60,233 bases of DNA from a bacterium (GTDB taxonomy: Bacteria > Campylobacterota > Campylobacteria > Campylobacterales > Arcobacteraceae), in assembly GCA_018816105.1 (NCBI GenBank), contig JAHIWE010000143.1, forward strand, positions 1-60,233. Direction: 5' to 3'. A program made the translations under genes and the position numbers. The first letter of the stretch is position 1. Each line of letters begins with the position of its first letter. Under the pieces are notes generated by a model. The model was given only the letters and a program-made list of their open reading frames with translations. It searched no databases and had not been told where the DNA came from. Shown piece after piece: positions 8,605 through 16,871 of this stretch.

Positions 8605-8988
8605 ATGAAAAGTTTATTCAAAATATTCGCAGCGATATTACTTACAGTAGGTTTTTTAAATGCTGAGCCAATAAGTCAAGATGGGCAAAAAGATGGTTAT
8701 GACATTAAATTAAGTTCTCAAAAAAGCTTAATTGTAGGAACTAATGCACTTGATATTGAAATTTCTAAAGATGGTGTGGTAGTTAATGATGTAAAAGTTA
8801 AGATGAAAATCTTTATGCCTGAAATGCCAGGAATGCCTTATATGGAATATGAAGATAAAGCAACATTAGAAAACGGAGTTTATAAAGTAAATATTAACTT
8901 TAGTATGTCAGGAACATGGCAATATCATTTAAAATTTAAAACAAAAGATGATGCAGTTCATACAGTTAAAGGTAGTATAAATTTATAA
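8605..8988 (+). CDS. Exported YtkA/FixH-like protein with a Met-rich loop
   Basis: A 127-residue protein with a Sec signal peptide (KSLFKIFAAILLTVGFLNAE) and one small immunoglobulin-like beta domain of the YtkA/FixH type. The pattern is LIVGTNALDIEISKDGVVV, then VKVKMKIFMPEMPGMPYMEY, then SMSGTWQYHLKF. The segment at about residues 67-82 contains five Met within 14 residues, a plausible Cu(I) or Ag(I) site. It is the first gene of the efflux operon, its stop (TAATG) sharing bases with the next start. I infer a periplasmic metal-handling role comparable in position to CusF, but it is not a CusF homologue. Confidence 0.7.
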   Translation: MKSLFKIFAAILLTVGFLNAEPISQDGQKDGYDIKLSSQKSLIVGTNALDIEISKDGVVVNDVKVKMKIFMPEMPGMPYMEYEDKATLENGVYKVNINFSMSGTWQYHLKFKTKDDAVHTVKGSINL

Positions 8989-10184
8989 TGAAAAAGATAT
9001 TACTATGCTTTAGTCTTACTGTTTATCTATTATCAGCTGTGACGATAGATGAGCTAGTAAAGAATACAAATGAGAATAATTATGATTTAAAAAGTATAGA
9101 TAAGTCAATTGAAGTGGCAAATCATCAAATCTCACTATCTAAAAAGTGGCAAAATCCTGTATTGTCACTTGGATTAAATGACCTATGGCTTAACGATTTA
9201 AGTTCAAGAGATAAAGAGGCTATGCAAGCCTCTTTTATAGGCTTATCTCAAGTAATTCCTACAGGTTCAAAATTAGAAATAAAAGAAAAGATTGCCCAAA
9301 AAGATAGAAATATACAAATTCTAAATCTTGAAGATAAAAAGTTAGAGTTAGAATCAAAGGTTTATGAGTATGTATATACTATTTTACTTTTAGAAAGAAA
9401 ATATAAGCTTTTAGAGTCTTATGAACAAAATATTAAAAAGCTAGAAACTCTATTTACTTCTTTATATAAATATCAAAAAGTTACTCAAAATGAGATATTA
9501 AACTCTCAAATATCAGCTTTAGATATAAGTTTACAAAAACAAAATCTTAAAAATATGATTGATAATTCATACTTAAAATTAGAGCAAATCACATATACTA
9601 AGATTGATAAAATTGATGAAAATATTGATATAAAAAAGATAAACTTATTAACTATAAATCAAGAGCACCCAAAGTTTAAAACCCTTGAAGAGATGGCAAA
9701 TAAATCAAAAAATATGGCAGATTTAGAGGCTGAAAAAAAGATTCCTGATATGATGTTAAATGTAGCTTATTTTCAAAGAGATTCTAAATTTAATGATTAT
9801 GTAAATGTGAGCGTTAGTTTCCCACTTCCTATTTATGATACAGAAAATACAGCTAGACTTCAAGCTAAAATGAATATGAATGAGACAAACGATAGGTTAG
9901 AACAGTTAAAGCATAACTTCTTGATGCAAAGTGAAATATTAAAAAATAGTTTAAATAGTTCATATACAAATTACAATTTAATAGAAGAAAAAATAATACC
10001 AATTAAAGAAAAAATACAAAAAAATATAGAAACATACAATAGCTTTGATAAGATTAAACCCCAAGAAAGTATTAAAAACTTAAATGAGTTAATATCTTAT
10101 GAAACAAAAGCGATAGATGAACTACAAAAATATTATGAAGCCTATTCTGCTTTATTATATTTTACAAATAAAGGCATAAAATGA
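8988..10184 (+). CDS. TolC-family outer membrane efflux protein
   Basis: The protein (398 residues) has a signal peptide (KKILLCFSLTVYLLSAV) and the repeated long coiled-coil layout of TolC-family channels: a first half with KKWQNPVLSLGLNDLWL and a second half with EAEKKIPDMMLNVAYFQRDS followed by VSVSFPLPIYDTENTA. It would form the outer-membrane duct for the RND pump encoded next. It is somewhat short for a CusC-type protein (about 450). It overlaps the adaptor gene by 4 bases (ATGA). Confidence 0.85.
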   Translation: MKKILLCFSLTVYLLSAVTIDELVKNTNENNYDLKSIDKSIEVANHQISLSKKWQNPVLSLGLNDLWLNDLSSRDKEAMQASFIGLSQVIPTGSKLEIKEKIAQKDRNIQILNLEDKKLELESKVYEYVYTILLLERKYKLLESYEQNIKKLETLFTSLYKYQKVTQNEILNSQISALDISLQKQNLKNMIDNSYLKLEQITYTKIDKIDENIDIKKINLLTINQEHPKFKTLEEMANKSKNMADLEAEKKIPDMMLNVAYFQRDSKFNDYVNVSVSFPLPIYDTENTARLQAKMNMNETNDRLEQLKHNFLMQSEILKNSLNSSYTNYNLIEEKIIPIKEKIQKNIETYNSFDKIKPQESIKNLNELISYETKAIDELQKYYEAYSALLYFTNKGIK

Positions 10185-11194
10185 TTAAAAGTATAAAGAT
10201 AATATTACTAAGCACCCTATTTTTAGGATCTGCATTAAACGCTGAAATTATAGAAGCCAAACAACTATTTAATAAGAAAATAGTAAAAGTAAAAAAAGAA
10301 GAATTAGCTCAAACAAAAAGTTTTTATGGAATAACAAAAATAGATGAAAGCTCATTGGTTGATATTGTAAGTAGATTTGATGGATATATAACAAATCTAA
10401 ATGCAAATAAAACCTATATGAGTATAAAAAAAGGGGCACCTTTATATTCTATTTATTCAGATGATATTTTAAGTATCCAAAGTGAGCTTCAAATAGCAAA
10501 TGATTTTAATAAAAATATTTATAATTCAACTCTGCAAAGACTTGATAATTTAGCAATTTCAAAATCCGAACAACAAAAAATAAAAAATTCAAAAGTAAAT
10601 GAAAATGGTATAGTGGTTACCTCACCTGTAAATGGTATCTTACTTGAAAAAAAAATAAACAACTCAAGTGCCATAAAAAAGGGAACTACCCTACTTCAAC
10701 TTGCTTCTTTAGATAAAATCTGGTTTATTAGTTCTATTTACCAAAGTGATTTATCTTATGTAAAAAAAGGAACGGAAGCACAAATATCTATTGATGGATT
10801 ACATTCCAGTATAAAATCAACTATTGATTTTATCTACCCTACTTTTGATGAAAAAACAAAAACAGTCGATGTAAGATTTATTCTTGATAATACAAATAAT
10901 GAATTAGTTCCAAGTATGTTTGGAAAAATTGATTTAACAGTAAATAAATCTCTTGTTTTAACACTACCAAAAACAGCTGTTCTAAAAAAAGCCGATTCTT
11001 TTTATGTTTTTAAACCTACTTCAGATAGAGAATTTGAACCTATAAAAATAAATGCAAAAAGAGTATCTTCAAATAAGTATGAAATACTTGGTGGATTACA
11101 AGAAAATGACGAAGTTATAAATAATGCCCTATTCTTGCTGGATTCTGATGCTATTACAAATGCATTATATGAATCTGATAATGAAGATTGGTAG
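10181..11194 (+). CDS. RND efflux periplasmic adaptor (CusB-type)
   Basis: This membrane-fusion protein (337 residues) has a signal peptide (SIKIILLSTLFLGSALNAE), a barrel-sandwich half-motif IVSRFDGYITNLNANKT, a helical hairpin (about residues 95-135), and the second lipoyl half-motif GIVVTSPVNGILLEKK. The beta-barrel domain (SLDKIWFISSIYQSDLSYV) and the membrane-proximal domain follow (FGKIDLTVN, GLQENDEVI). It links the TolC-like channel to the RND pump. The domain order fits CusB-type adaptors, but the N-terminal Met ligands known from E. coli CusB are not obvious. Confidence 0.85.
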   Translation: MIKSIKIILLSTLFLGSALNAEIIEAKQLFNKKIVKVKKEELAQTKSFYGITKIDESSLVDIVSRFDGYITNLNANKTYMSIKKGAPLYSIYSDDILSIQSELQIANDFNKNIYNSTLQRLDNLAISKSEQQKIKNSKVNENGIVVTSPVNGILLEKKINNSSAIKKGTTLLQLASLDKIWFISSIYQSDLSYVKKGTEAQISIDGLHSSIKSTIDFIYPTFDEKTKTVDVRFILDNTNNELVPSMFGKIDLTVNKSLVLTLPKTAVLKKADSFYVFKPTSDREFEPIKINAKRVSSNKYEILGGLQENDEVINNALFLLDSDAITNALYESDNEDW

Positions 11195-11200
11195 GAAAAA

Positions 11201-14200
11201 ATGGTAGAAAGTATAATCTCATATAGTGTTAGAAATAAGTTTTTAGTACTATTTTCAGTAATCATTTTAACATTTGCATCTTTGTGGGCTGTAAAAAATA
11301 CAAGTTTAGATGCCTTACCTGATTTATCTCCACCTCAAGTGATAGTTCAAGTTGAGTGGAAAGGTCAAAGTCCAAAAACAATTGAAGAGCAAATATCATA
11401 TCCTTTGATTTCAAATTTAATGTCTTTGCCAAATATTGATACAGTTAGAGCCATGAGTTCATTTTCAAATGCAATGATTTATATTATTTTCAAAGATGGA
11501 ACAGATATTTATGATTCAAGAAGCAGGATTTTAGAGCAATTATCAACTCTTCAAGGAACATTCCCTGAAGGTTCAACTGTACAAATAGGCCCTGATGCCA
11601 CAGGTGTTGGTTGGGCTTATGAATATGCTTTAACATCAAAAACAAAAAGCTTAGATGAGCTTAGAACTTTACAAGATTATTACTATAAATTTGCTCTTTT
11701 AGGGGTTGACGGAGTAAGTGAAATTGCATCAGTTGGTGGTTTTGTTAAAAATTATGAAATCACACTAAATCAAGATAAATTAGTTCAATATGATTTAAGT
11801 ATAGATGATGTTAAAAAAGCATTAGTAAATAATAATGATGAAAAAGGTGGAAGAATAATCTTAGAAAATGGTTATGAACATATGATTCAAGCCAAAGGTT
11901 ACCTAAAAAATGTTTTTGATATAGAAAACATTACAGTTAAAACTTTTAATTCAATTCCTTTAAAAATAAAAGACATTGCAAATGTAAATATTACATCATC
12001 AAATAGAAGAGGAATGGTTGATTTAAACGGGCAGGGTGATACTGTTGGAGGGATTGTAGTTGTTAGATTTGGTGAAAATCCATATGCAGTTATAAAAGCT
12101 GTAAAAGCAAAGCTAGAAACTCTAAAAGTTGATGATGTTGAAGTAATTGAAACTTATGATAGAACTTCATTAATTGATAAAGCTATTGATACTTTAAAAA
12201 ATACATTAATTGAAGAATCAATTATTGTAATGATAATTAGTGGATTATTCTTATTTCACTTTAGAAGTGCATTAATTATAATTATAACCTTGCCAATAAC
12301 TGTTTTAATAACTTTTTTAATGATGAAAGCTTTTGGAATGGGTTCAAACATTATGAGTTTAGGTGGAATTGCAATAGCCATTGGAGCAATGGTTGATGCT
12401 ACTATTGTAATGGTTGAAAATGCTCATAAATATTTGCAAGGAAAAGAGAATATATCCAATAAAGAGCGAATTGAAATAATCCTTAAATCAGCAAAACAAG
12501 TAGGGCGACCAATCTTTTTTGCTCTAATTTTAGTAGTTGTTTCTTTCTTACCAATATTTGCACTAACTGGACAAGAAGGACGATTATTTGGACCATTAGC
12601 TTTTACTAAATCATTTGCAATGATTAGTGGTGCTATTTTATCAATTACAATTGTTCCTATTTTAATGGTATTTTTCATAAGAGGAAAAATAATGGCAGAA
12701 GACAAAAATATATTAAATAAATTTTTTATTATGCTTTATTCACCACTTTTAAAAGTTTCATTAAAATTAAGATATTTAGTTGTTGTGATTTTTATTGGAA
12801 CAATAATTTTAGCATATCCTGTTTATAAAAAACAAAATTGGGAATTTATGCCAATGATGAATGAACAGGTTTTTATGTATATGCCTGTAACTCCATATGG
12901 AATAGGCATAGATTTAGCTAGAGAACTTACAAATAAAACAAATATAATTTTAAAATCTTTTCCCGAGGTAGAAACTGTTTTTGGAAAAGCAGGGCGAGCA
13001 CAAACAGCAACAGATCCCGCGCCATTAGCAATGATAGAAACAATAGTTACATTTAAACCAGAATCACAATGGCGAGAAGGAATGACATATAAAAAACTAA
13101 TGGAAGAGATGAATAAAAAGTTAGAAGTAGCAGGGCTAATTAATTCTTGGACTTATCCAATTAGAGGAAGAATTGATATGCTTCTAACAGGTATTAGAAC
13201 ACCTTTAGGAATTAAGTTATATGGGAATAATCATGTTGAATTAGAAAAAATAGCAGGATTAATAGAGCAAAAATTAAAGAAATTTGATAAGACTTTATCT
13301 GTTTCAACTGATAAGATAAATTCAGGTTATTATTTAAATATTGATATAAAAGAAGAAATGATAGCAAGATATGGTATTAGTAAAAATGATGTAATATCAA
13401 CTATTTCATTGGGCGTTTCAGGAGCTCAAGTATCTACTTTTATAGATAAGTTAGAAAGATATCCAATTACACTTAGATTTGAAACAACTCAAAGAGAGGA
13501 TTTAATAAGTTTAGAAAATCTCCAAATTAAAACAAAATTAGGTTTTCAACCACTTAAAATGTTTGCAAATTTAGAGTATGAATCAGGACCATCTGTTATA
13601 AAATCTGAAAAAGCTTTAAATGTAAATTTTATTTATATAACCCCAAAAGATGGAATATCTGCAAATCAGTATAAAGATGAAGCAAAAGAGTTATTAAAAG
13701 ATGTGAAAATTCCTAGTGGGTTTTATTATGAGTGGGCAGGACAAAGTGAATACTTAGAATCAGCACTTAAAAGACTTGTTTATATTATTCCTTTAACCTT
13801 TGTAATTATATTTGTTCTTATATATTTGGCTTTGAGAAATTTAACATATACTATGATAATTTTCTTTACCTTACCATTTGCATTAACAGGTGGAATATTT
13901 TATTTGGAGTTCTTGAATTTTAATATATCAATTGCGGTAATTGTAGGTTTCTTGGCACTTTTAGGAGTCGCTGCTGAAACATCTATAGTGATGCTTGTAT
14001 ATTTACATGAAGCTATGCATGAATTAAATGAAAAAATAAAAGATCCAAATAGAGCAGATATTTTTAACGCAATTTATAAAGGTGCGGTTTTAAGACTAAG
14101 ACCAAAACTTATGACACTATTTGCAATATTAGGAGGATTAATCCCAATTATGTATATTCATGGTGTTGGAAGTGAAGTAATGCAAAGAATTGCAGCTCCT

Positions 14201-14317
14201 ATGATTGGTGGAATGGTGTCTTCAGCATTTTTAACTTTGATTATAATTCCTTCGATATTTTATATATTAGCGATTAGACAAAAAGGTAAAATGGCAGAGT
14301 GTGATTTAAGTCATTAA
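11201..14317 (+). CDS. Heavy-metal RND efflux pump, Cu(I)/Ag(I) type (CusA-like)
   Basis: The 1038-residue inner-membrane proton-driven pump exports metal ions through the adaptor and outer channel encoded just upstream. It has 12 membrane helices with two large periplasmic loops. TM4 carries GGIAIAIGAMVDATIVMVEN (about residues 387-406), the form found in monovalent Cu/Ag exporters; Zn/Co/Cd exporters (CzcA) have a DFG-type version. Two of the metal-binding methionines of E. coli CusA have clear counterparts in DPAPLAMIET (about 603-612) and RIDMLLTG (about 656-663). It begins 6 bases after the adaptor stop. Substrate assignment is inference from these motifs and from the HvfABC genes downstream. 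Confidence 0.9.
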   Translation: MVESIISYSVRNKFLVLFSVIILTFASLWAVKNTSLDALPDLSPPQVIVQVEWKGQSPKTIEEQISYPLISNLMSLPNIDTVRAMSSFSNAMIYIIFKDGTDIYDSRSRILEQLSTLQGTFPEGSTVQIGPDATGVGWAYEYALTSKTKSLDELRTLQDYYYKFALLGVDGVSEIASVGGFVKNYEITLNQDKLVQYDLSIDDVKKALVNNNDEKGGRIILENGYEHMIQAKGYLKNVFDIENITVKTFNSIPLKIKDIANVNITSSNRRGMVDLNGQGDTVGGIVVVRFGENPYAVIKAVKAKLETLKVDDVEVIETYDRTSLIDKAIDTLKNTLIEESIIVMIISGLFLFHFRSALIIIITLPITVLITFLMMKAFGMGSNIMSLGGIAIAIGAMVDATIVMVENAHKYLQGKENISNKERIEIILKSAKQVGRPIFFALILVVVSFLPIFALTGQEGRLFGPLAFTKSFAMISGAILSITIVPILMVFFIRGKIMAEDKNILNKFFIMLYSPLLKVSLKLRYLVVVIFIGTIILAYPVYKKQNWEFMPMMNEQVFMYMPVTPYGIGIDLARELTNKTNIILKSFPEVETVFGKAGRAQTATDPAPLAMIETIVTFKPESQWREGMTYKKLMEEMNKKLEVAGLINSWTYPIRGRIDMLLTGIRTPLGIKLYGNNHVELEKIAGLIEQKLKKFDKTLSVSTDKINSGYYLNIDIKEEMIARYGISKNDVISTISLGVSGAQVSTFIDKLERYPITLRFETTQREDLISLENLQIKTKLGFQPLKMFANLEYESGPSVIKSEKALNVNFIYITPKDGISANQYKDEAKELLKDVKIPSGFYYEWAGQSEYLESALKRLVYIIPLTFVIIFVLIYLALRNLTYTMIIFFTLPFALTGGIFYLEFLNFNISIAVIVGFLALLGVAAETSIVMLVYLHEAMHELNEKIKDPNRADIFNAIYKGAVLRLRPKLMTLFAILGGLIPIMYIHGVGSEVMQRIAAPMIGGMVSSAFLTLIIIPSIFYILAIRQKGKMAECDLSH

Positions 14318-14423
14318 TTTAAAATTATTAAATTATAGATTTGATTATATTATCTAAACGTTTACTACACAAAATTTAATTAAAATTACCGTATATTTTA
14401 GTTAAAAAATATAAGGAGACGAA

Positions 14424-15002
14424 ATGAATTTTTTTACAAAAGTAACAAGTACATTAATATTGACAGCAGGATTAGCAAGTGCAAGTGTTTATACACTTGA
14501 TAGTTCTCATACAAGTGTAGGATTTTCTGTAAAACACTTAATGATTACAAATGTAAAAGGTGAGTTCAAAAAATATGATGCCAATATAGATTTTGATGCA
14601 GCTACTAAAAGTTTTAAAGTATTCAAAGCAAATATTGATACAGCATCTATAGATACAGGTATTGAAAAAAGAGATAATCATTTAAAAAGTGAAGATTTCT
14701 TTTTATCTGAAAAATTTCCAAAAATGACTTTTGAGATGAAATCTTATGAAGCAAATGGAGATGAAGGTAAAATGAGTGGTGACCTAACAATAAGAGGTAT
14801 CACAAAACCAGTTGTTTTAGAAGTTGAAGATTTAGCAACTGTAAAAGATTTTGAAGGAAATTTAAGAGTTGGACTTACTTTAAAAGGTAAAATCAATAGA
14901 ATGGATTACGATTTAAAATGGAATAAAGCATTAGAACTAGGTGGAGTAGCAGTTGGTGAGGATGTAAAAATTGTAGTTGAAGTTGAAGCGGTTGAAAAAT
15001 AG
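14424..15002 (+). CDS. Exported YceI-family protein
   Basis: YceI proteins are periplasmic lipocalin-like barrels that bind polyisoprenoid or amphiphilic molecules. This 192-residue copy has a signal peptide (TLILTAGLASASV) and family motifs TLDSSHTSVGFSVKHLMITN, GEFKKYDANIDFD, NHLKSEDFF, GDLTIRGITKPV and LKGKINRMDYDLKWNK. AAGGAG precedes the ATG. A second YceI gene of similar design lies at 53660. Its place between the copper exporter and the metallophore genes suggests a link to metal or envelope stress, which is inference. Confidence 0.9.
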   Translation: MNFFTKVTSTLILTAGLASASVYTLDSSHTSVGFSVKHLMITNVKGEFKKYDANIDFDAATKSFKVFKANIDTASIDTGIEKRDNHLKSEDFFLSEKFPKMTFEMKSYEANGDEGKMSGDLTIRGITKPVVLEVEDLATVKDFEGNLRVGLTLKGKINRMDYDLKWNKALELGGVAVGEDVKIVVEVEAVEK

Positions 15003-15022
15003 TAATTTTTCCAAAAATAGAA

Positions 15023-15028
15023 TATAAT
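15023..15028 (+). promoter_or_regulatory. -10 element (TATAAT) of the hvfABC-like operon
   Basis: A perfect TATAAT lies 21 bases upstream of the precursor gene start, and an AAAAGGAT ribosome binding site follows near 15037. It suggests that the precursor is transcribed separately from yceI. Confidence 0.5.
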
Positions 15029-15049
15029 TAAACAAAAAAAGGATATAAA

Positions 15050-15337
15050 ATGAATAAAAAAATGAAATTGGCAGGATTAATCTTAGGAGCAGCACTTACA
15101 ACATCAGCAGCATTCGCAGCAAATGGTTCTTGTGGAGCAGGTAAATGTGGTGGCGAAATGAAAAAAGAGATGAAAGAAAAAGGATCTGGTTCTTGTGGAG
15201 CAGGTAAATGTGGTGCTAATATGAAAGATGTTAAATCTGATATGAAAGATGCTAAGTCTGATATGAAATCAGAAATGAAAGATATGAAAGAAAAAGCTAC
15301 AGGTTCTTGTGGTGCTGGTAAATGTGGAAGCAAATAA
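15050..15337 (+). CDS. HvfA/bufferin-type RiPP metallophore precursor
   Basis: A 95-residue exported peptide with a Sec signal peptide (KLAGLILGAALTTSAAFA, cleavage likely after A23). The mature part has three copies of GSCGAGKCG, with Cys pairs 28/33, 49/54 and 87/92, joined by Lys/Glu/Asp/Met-rich spacers. The spacer KDVKSDMKDAKSDMKSEMKD is itself repetitive and likely helical. Precursors of the HvfA/bufferin class have a Sec signal plus repeated GKCG motifs whose Cys are converted by an MNIO enzyme to copper-binding heterocycles. The maturase pair follows at once. The exact modification here is inferred from the family. Confidence 0.85.
   Translation: MNKKMKLAGLILGAALTTSAAFAANGSCGAGKCGGEMKKEMKEKGSGSCGAGKCGANMKDVKSDMKDAKSDMKSEMKDMKEKATGSCGAGKCGSK
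15125..15328 (+). repeat. Three 27-base coding repeats for the Cys core motif
   Basis: Copies at 15125-15151, 15188-15214 and 15302-15328 each encode GSCGAGKCG. The first two are nearly identical in DNA; the third differs at several third positions. Such repeats can expand or contract by recombination and set the number of metal sites per peptide. Confidence 0.9.
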
Positions 15338-15361
15338 TAAGGCTTTTACAAAAGATTTAAT

Positions 15362-16186
15362 ATGCTAAATATAAAAGGTTGTGGATTAGGTCTTAGAAGT
15401 GATTTTTTATTAGATTTAAAAAACAATGATTTTAATCCAGATTTTTGGGAGGTAACTCCTGAAAATTGGATGCATATGCCAAAAGTATTTGAAAAAGCTT
15501 TTGAAGAAGCTGTTCTCTCAAAACCTACAATTGCCCATGGTTTATCTTTATCAATTGGGTCTGCTGATAAACTAGATAAAAAATTCGTTAAACAAATCAA
15601 AACATTTTTAGATAGATATAATATCGAACACTATTCTGAGCATCTTAGCTTCTCTTCACTTGATGGAAATCAAAGTTATGAATTATTACCACTTCCTATG
15701 ACAAAAAGGATGGTAAGCATAATAAGTGATAGAGTAAAAGAGGTTGAGGATATTATTCAAAGAAATTTAATACTTGAAAATGCAACATATTATTTAGTTC
15801 CTTATACTGAAATGTCTGAAGTTGATTTTATAAATGAAGTTTTAGATAAATCAGGAGCTAAAATGCTTTTAGATGTGAATAATGTATTTGTAAATGCAGC
15901 CAATCACTCTTTTAAATCAAGAAGATTTATAGATGAAATTGATAAATCAAAAGTAGCATATATGCATATGGCTGGGCACTATAATGATAAAGAGTTTAAT
16001 ATGAAAATAGATTCACATGGTATGCCTATTTGTTCAGGTGTTTGGAAACTATTAGAATATACCTTAAAACGGCTAGATGTACCTGTAATGATTGAACGTG
16101 ATAATAATATTCCTCCACTAAAAGAATTAGAACGTGAATATAATCAAATGAAAGATATAGTTCAAAGAGTAAAAAATGCAAAGTAA
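15362..16186 (+). CDS. DUF692/MNIO-family RiPP maturase (HvfB/BufB/MbnB-like)
   Basis: The 274-residue protein is a TIM-barrel multinuclear non-heme iron oxygenase. Family members oxidise Cys residues of precursor peptides to oxazolone/thioamide or thiooxazole groups. Visible signatures in order are GLGLRSDF, EVTPENWMHM, AHGLSLSIGS, YSEHLSFSSLDG, LLPLPMT, LILENATYYL, EMSEVDFI, LLDVNNVFVNAANH, YMHMAGHYN, DSHGMPI and MIERDNNIPPLKELEREYNQ. These supply the conserved His, Asp, Glu and Asn iron ligands. The precursor gene ends 24 bases upstream, and the partner gene overlaps by 11 bases. Confidence 0.9.
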   Translation: MLNIKGCGLGLRSDFLLDLKNNDFNPDFWEVTPENWMHMPKVFEKAFEEAVLSKPTIAHGLSLSIGSADKLDKKFVKQIKTFLDRYNIEHYSEHLSFSSLDGNQSYELLPLPMTKRMVSIISDRVKEVEDIIQRNLILENATYYLVPYTEMSEVDFINEVLDKSGAKMLLDVNNVFVNAANHSFKSRRFIDEIDKSKVAYMHMAGHYNDKEFNMKIDSHGMPICSGVWKLLEYTLKRLDVPVMIERDNNIPPLKELEREYNQMKDIVQRVKNAK

Positions 16187-16871
16187 TAAATCACTTGAAA
16201 GAGAAGTTCAAGATAAATTCTTTGATATTATTACAAATCAAAAAGAAAACAATCCTAGTGATGCTTTTAAAGTTTATCAAAAGTTAGTTTTTTATAGATA
16301 TGAAGATATTGTAAAAAGTACTTTTATTCAATTTGTAAAGAATACTTCTAAAAATGAATTAGAAAACTCTATTTTTGAATTTTTGAAAAATCCTCCTAAA
16401 ACTGAATTTGTATGGAAAATAGCAAATGATTATATGAAGTTTGTAAAAAAACAAAAACTTTTTCATGATAGAAAATATTTATATGAACTTTTATATTTTG
16501 ATTGGATTGAGATTGAGATTTATATGAAAGAGTATAAGTTAAAATTAAATGATTTTTCATGGAATAATATTTATTCCCTTTCAAAAAGTGCTAGAGTAAA
16601 AAGATTTCAATATGACATTATAAATGCAAATCATAAAGAAAAAAGAGAAAATTATCTAATAATCTATTATGATTTTAATACCGATGAGGTTTTATTCAGA
16701 GAAATAAATCAGTTTATTTACGTATTGATCAAAAAACTGAAATATTCTACTTTAGAATCTACTTTAAATGAGATATGCAAAGAAAATGAAATAGAACTAC
16801 AAGATGCTAAAGAGATTTTGCAAGAGCCTTTAAAGGAACTTATCCAAAATAGGGCACTTACACTAAACTAA
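16176..16871 (+). CDS. HvfC/BufC-type partner protein of the MNIO maturase (DUF2063-like)
   Basis: A 231-residue cytoplasmic protein of the type that binds RiPP precursors and presents them to the DUF692 enzyme. The N-terminal half has the family pattern FKVYQKLVFYRYEDIVKSTF and a following YDWIE-like segment (LLYFDWIEIEIYM). The C-terminal half has the winged-helix-like end INQFIYVLIKKLKYSTLEST. Assignment rests mainly on its position directly after the maturase (11-base overlap) and on the N-terminal pattern. It ends 4 bases inside the convergent MATE gene. Confidence 0.75.
   Translation: MQSNKSLEREVQDKFFDIITNQKENNPSDAFKVYQKLVFYRYEDIVKSTFIQFVKNTSKNELENSIFEFLKNPPKTEFVWKIANDYMKFVKKQKLFHDRKYLYELLYFDWIEIEIYMKEYKLKLNDFSWNNIYSLSKSARVKRFQYDIINANHKEKRENYLIIYYDFNTDEVLFREINQFIYVLIKKLKYSTLESTLNEICKENEIELQDAKEILQEPLKELIQNRALTLN

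Noticed and set aside
15125-15328. CRISPR-like or tandem repeat array
   Set aside because: Only three copies, unequal spacing, all in frame within a coding gene; the repeat is protein-level.
15028-15333. Minus-strand frame with repeated PHLPAPQEP units, opposite the metallophore precursor
   Set aside because: It is the mirror of the GSCGAGKCG coding repeats; it has no ribosome binding site, and the plus-strand frame has a signal peptide, promoter and partner genes.
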